A stretch of 8,146 nucleotides of DNA from an uncultured Clostridia bacterium (GTDB lineage Bacteria > Bacillota > Clostridia > Lachnospirales > Lachnospiraceae): NCBI GenBank assembly GCA_946186175.1, contig CAMHMG010000136.1, forward strand, positions 1 through 8,146, given 5' to 3'. Each line of letters begins with the position of its first letter. The stretch's first letter is position 1. Positions 6,065-8,146 of the stretch are shown piece after piece. Under the pieces are notes generated by a model. It had not been told where the DNA came from and ran no database searches. It worked only from the letters and a program-made list of their open reading frames with translations. The position numbers and the translations under genes are program-made.

Positions 6065-7147
6065 ATGGAAAGAGTGTATAATTTTTCAGCAGGACCATCA
6101 ATTTTACCTGAGGTCGTTTTAAAGCAGGCAGCAGAGGAGATGTTAAACTACAATGGTACAGGTATGAGCGTTATGGAGATGAGCCATCGTTCAAAGGCTT
6201 TTGAAGAGATTATCCAGACAGCAGAGAAGGATCTTCGTGATCTTATGAATATACCTGATAACTATAAGGTTCTCTTCTTACAGGGCGGTGCTTCACAGCA
6301 GTTTGCAGCAATCCCTATGAACCTTATGAAGAACGGTGTTGCTGACTACATCATCACAGGTCAGTGGGCTAAGAAGGCTTATGAGGAAGCTCAGAAGTAC
6401 GGAAAAGTTAAAGCAGTTGCTTCTTCCGCAGACAAGACTTTCTCATACATTCCTGACTGTTCAGATCTTGATATTGATGATGACGCAGATTATGTATATA
6501 TCTGCCATAACAATACTATCTATGGTACAACCTTTAAGAAACTCCCTAACACAAAGGGTAAGATTCTTGTAGCCGATATGTCTTCAGACATTCTTTCACA
6601 GCCTGTTAATGTTGAGGATTACGGTCTCATTTACTTCGGTGTTCAGAAGAACGTAGGACCTGCAGGTGTTGTAGTTGTTATCATTCGTGAGGATCTCATC
6701 CGTGATGATGTTATGGAAGGAACACCTACAATGCTTAAGTATAAGACTCAGGCTGATGCCGATTCTTTATACAATACTCCTCCATGCTACGGTATCTATA
6801 TCTGTGGTAAAGTATTTAAATGGGTTAAGGAAATGGGCGGATTAGAGGCTATGAAGGCTCACAATGAGAAGAAGGCAGCTATCCTTTACGATTTCCTCGA
6901 TTCTTCAAAACTCTTCAAGGGTACAGTTGTTAAGGAAGACCGTTCACTTATGAATGTACCTTTCGTAACAGGCGACGAAGAGCTTGATGCTAAGTTTGTC
7001 AAAGAAGCTACAGCAGCAGGATTTGTTAACCTTAAGGGTCACAGAACAGTTGGCGGTATGCGTGCATCTATCTACAATGCAATGCCAATCGAAGGTGTTG
7101 AGAAACTTGTAGAATTCATGAAAGAGTTTGAATCTAAGAACGCCTAA
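6065..7147 (+). CDS. serC: Phosphoserine aminotransferase
   Basis: SerC is a cytosolic PLP enzyme that transfers the amino group of glutamate to 3-phosphohydroxypyruvate, giving 3-phosphoserine, the second step of serine synthesis. I chose the ATG at 6065 (360 aa): the protein then starts MERVYNFSAGPSILP, the normal SerC N-terminus. An in-frame ATG at 5969 adds 32 unrelated residues and would begin upstream of the likely promoter. Visible residues are H41-R42 in the MSHRSK segment (phosphate or carboxylate binding), GGASQQFAAIPMN, the CHNNTIYGT loop, K195 in FGVQKNVGPAG as the PLP lysine, and GHRTVGGMRASIYNAMP near the C-terminus. AAAGGA at 6045-6050 is slightly far (14 bases) from the ATG. 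It precedes serA in the common serC-serA order, but a 296-base structured gap separates them. Confidence 0.96.
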   Translation: MERVYNFSAGPSILPEVVLKQAAEEMLNYNGTGMSVMEMSHRSKAFEEIIQTAEKDLRDLMNIPDNYKVLFLQGGASQQFAAIPMNLMKNGVADYIITGQWAKKAYEEAQKYGKVKAVASSADKTFSYIPDCSDLDIDDDADYVYICHNNTIYGTTFKKLPNTKGKILVADMSSDILSQPVNVEDYGLIYFGVQKNVGPAGVVVVIIREDLIRDDVMEGTPTMLKYKTQADADSLYNTPPCYGIYICGKVFKWVKEMGGLEAMKAHNEKKAAILYDFLDSSKLFKGTVVKEDRSLMNVPFVTGDEELDAKFVKEATAAGFVNLKGHRTVGGMRASIYNAMPIEGVEKLVEFMKEFESKNA

Positions 7148-7162
7148 TTAAAATATTTTAAT
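7147..7162. repeat. 16-bp AT-only palindrome after serC
   Basis: ATTAAAAT (7147-7154) followed directly by ATTTTAAT (7155-7162) is a perfect palindrome starting at the last base of the serC stop codon. It has no GC pairs and no loop, so it would be a poor terminator. In AT-rich spacer DNA chance is likely. Confidence 0.35.
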
Positions 7163-7176
7163 CATAAAAATTTAAT

Positions 7177-7421
7177 GCGAAACTTTAGGCAAAGTACATT
7201 GAGTTGATCAAGATAATACATATTCCATAAGCAGACCGTCGGAAACGCCGGTACTTCCAATGACACTTAACGAACAAAGTGAGTTCTAGTGTCATGCACC
7301 TACTTGGTTATGAGTGCGAAGTACGAATTTAGTACCGCTGCGTTGACGTTCGTAGCGAAAGCGGGTCTGCGGTGGAAATGTATTATCTTGAGAAACGATT
7401 AATAGTGTTTAAGAGTTTCGC
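7177..7421. repeat. Large nested palindromic element between serC and serA (MITE-like or structured RNA)
   Basis: Most of this 296-base gap is one imperfect palindrome with no ORF of note. The strongest arms are TCAAGATAATACAT (7208-7221) and its exact complement at 7378-7391. Further pairs nest with them: GCGAAACT 7177-7184/7414-7421, TTCCA 7223-7227/7373-7377, GCAGACC 7231-7237/7364-7370, AACGC 7244-7248/7340-7344 and CGGTACT 7249-7255/7331-7337. Inside are a hairpin ATGACACT/AGTGTCAT (7260-7267/7288-7295, with inner GAAC/GTTC), a small GCAC/GTGC hairpin (7296-7299/7314-7317) and TTCG-TAG-CGAA (7349-7359). I found no T-box core or known riboswitch. Terminal inverted arms without an ORF suggest a non-autonomous transposable repeat, although no target-site duplication is visible. 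If read from serC, it would also make a highly folded serA leader. Confidence 0.8.
7251..7324 (+). other. Possible three-way junction inside the palindromic element
   Basis: GTACTTC (7251-7257) can pair with GAAGTAC (7318-7324), enclosing the two adjacent hairpins 7260-7295 and 7296-7317 with almost no unpaired bases at the junction. This pairing competes with CGGTACT (7249-7255) pairing to AGTACCG (7331-7337), since both use the same left strand. Pairing was read by eye, without energy calculation. Confidence 0.5.
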
Positions 7422-7443
7422 TCAATAAAGGAGATAAAAAGAA

Positions 7444-8146
7444 ATGACTAAAGTAAAATGTTTAAACCCCATCGCAGCATGTGGTCTTGACTTATTTTCA
7501 GATAACTATCAGATGACTGATAATATTGAAGAGGCAGAGGCAGTCCTTGTACGTTCAGCTTCAATGCATGATATGGATCTTCCTGAGAGTCTTTTAGCAG
7601 TTGCAAGAGCAGGTGCAGGCGTTAACAACATTCCTTTGGAAGATTGCGCTAATAAGGGTATTGTAGTATTCAATACACCGGGTGCTAACGCTAACGGAGT
7701 TAAGGAGCTTGTAGTTGCAGGTCTTTTACTTGCTTCCCGTGATCTTATGGGGGGATATAACTGGGTTAAGGCTAACGCCTCTGATGAGGATATCGCAAAG
7801 AAGGTTGAGAAGCAGAAGAAAGAGTATGCAGGTAATGAGATCGCAGGCAAGAAGTTAGGTGTTATCGGACTTGGTGCCATAGGTGCTAAGGTTGCCAACA
7901 TTGCTTTCCGTCTCGGTATGGAAGTATATGGATACGATCCATATGTTTCAATTGATGCTGCCTGGTCACTTTCACGCCATATTAAGCATATTGAGCATGT
8001 TGAGGACATTTACAGAGATTGTGATTATATTACAATTCATGTTCCTGCACTTGACAGTACTAAGGGAATGCTTAATAAGGAAGCATTTGACATGATGAAG
8101 GACGGAGTAAGAATCCTTAATTTCTCAAGAGATGTTCTGGTAAATG
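7444..8146 (+). CDS. serA: D-3-phosphoglycerate dehydrogenase (3' end outside window)
   Basis: SerA oxidises 3-phosphoglycerate to 3-phosphohydroxypyruvate with NAD+, the committing step of serine synthesis. The frame starts at ATG 7444 with AAAGGAG at 7427-7433 and stays open to the window end (234 residues). The substrate domain shows VLVRSASMHDMDL, ARAGAGVNNIPLEDCANKGI and FNTPGANANGVKELV. The Rossmann motif GLGAIG is at 142-147, with D165 after the second strand indicating NAD over NADP. Near the cut, ILNFSRDVLVN places the catalytic arginine at R229. The Glu and His of the active site and any C-terminal ACT domain lie outside, so allosteric control cannot be judged. The N-terminal length fits the short (~390 aa) SerA type of clostridia. 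Its 5' leader, if cotranscribed with serC, contains the large palindrome. Confidence 0.95.
   Translation, partial: MTKVKCLNPIAACGLDLFSDNYQMTDNIEEAEAVLVRSASMHDMDLPESLLAVARAGAGVNNIPLEDCANKGIVVFNTPGANANGVKELVVAGLLLASRDLMGGYNWVKANASDEDIAKKVEKQKKEYAGNEIAGKKLGVIGLGAIGAKVANIAFRLGMEVYGYDPYVSIDAAWSLSRHIKHIEHVEDIYRDCDYITIHVPALDSTKGMLNKEAFDMMKDGVRILNFSRDVLVN

Noticed and set aside
6052..6081. Nine-codon ORF overlapping the serC start
   Set aside because: Its ATG is one base from the AAAGGA motif, too close for use, and the peptide shows no leader-like codon bias.
7331..7375. AGTACCGCTGCG and GGTGG near serA considered as T-box pieces
   Set aside because: They are in the wrong order and spacing for a T-box, and each is accounted for by pairing in the palindrome.
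7177..7421. Intrinsic terminator for serC
   Set aside because: No GC-rich hairpin followed by a T-run is present. The arms are too long and interrupted for a simple terminator.
7168..7430. Target-site duplication flanking the palindromic element
   Set aside because: I compared the bases just outside both candidate ends (7177/7421 and 7208/7391) and found no matching direct repeat.
7509..8009. Long open antisense frame opposite serA
   Set aside because: It is the reverse shadow of a clearly recognisable SerA and has no family-like motifs. The same holds for antisense frames opposite leuB and ilvD.

Overview
The window looks like a chromosomal stretch of a low- to mid-GC anaerobic Firmicute, most plausibly Lachnospiraceae (Roseburia/Butyrivibrio/Lachnospira-like). 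This rests on recalled family resemblance of the proteins, on AGGAG-type ribosome binding sites before nearly every gene, and on the gene orders leuB-ilvD-ilvB and serC-serA. I could not run a search, so the genus is not settled. All supported genes are on the + strand.

Layout: (1) bases 1-182 hold the C-terminal tail of a Fic-family protein. (2) leuB (275-1357). (3) A headless DUF3592-like membrane-protein fragment (up to 1580). (4) ilvD (1602-3263). (5) A two-gene cassette: a DUF3990 protein with an ADP-ribosyltransferase-like motif pattern (3280-3744), overlapping by 14 nt an uncharacterised 146-aa partner (3731-4171). (6) ilvB (best start 4253, not 4211), with its own promoter just downstream of the cassette. 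(7) serC (best start 6065, not 5969), with a perfect -10 box and an operator-like inverted repeat upstream. (8) A 296-base intergenic region dominated by a nested palindromic element. (9) serA (7444 to the window end, cut off).

The metabolic genes cover parts of branched-chain amino acid synthesis (IlvB acetohydroxyacid synthase, IlvD dihydroxy-acid dehydratase, LeuB isopropylmalate dehydrogenase) and the first two steps of serine synthesis from 3-phosphoglycerate (SerA, then SerC). Their visible catalytic residues are intact. The small AHAS subunit (ilvN), ilvC and leuACD are not in the window.

The accessory material sits in the junctions of this biosynthetic cluster: a Fic tail before leuB, a DUF3592-like remnant between leuB and ilvD, a toxin/antitoxin-like DUF3990 cassette between ilvD and ilvB, and a MITE-like or structured-RNA palindrome between serC and serA. 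The cassette and the palindrome are the two items most worth follow-up. I did not see a clearly new multi-gene system beyond these.
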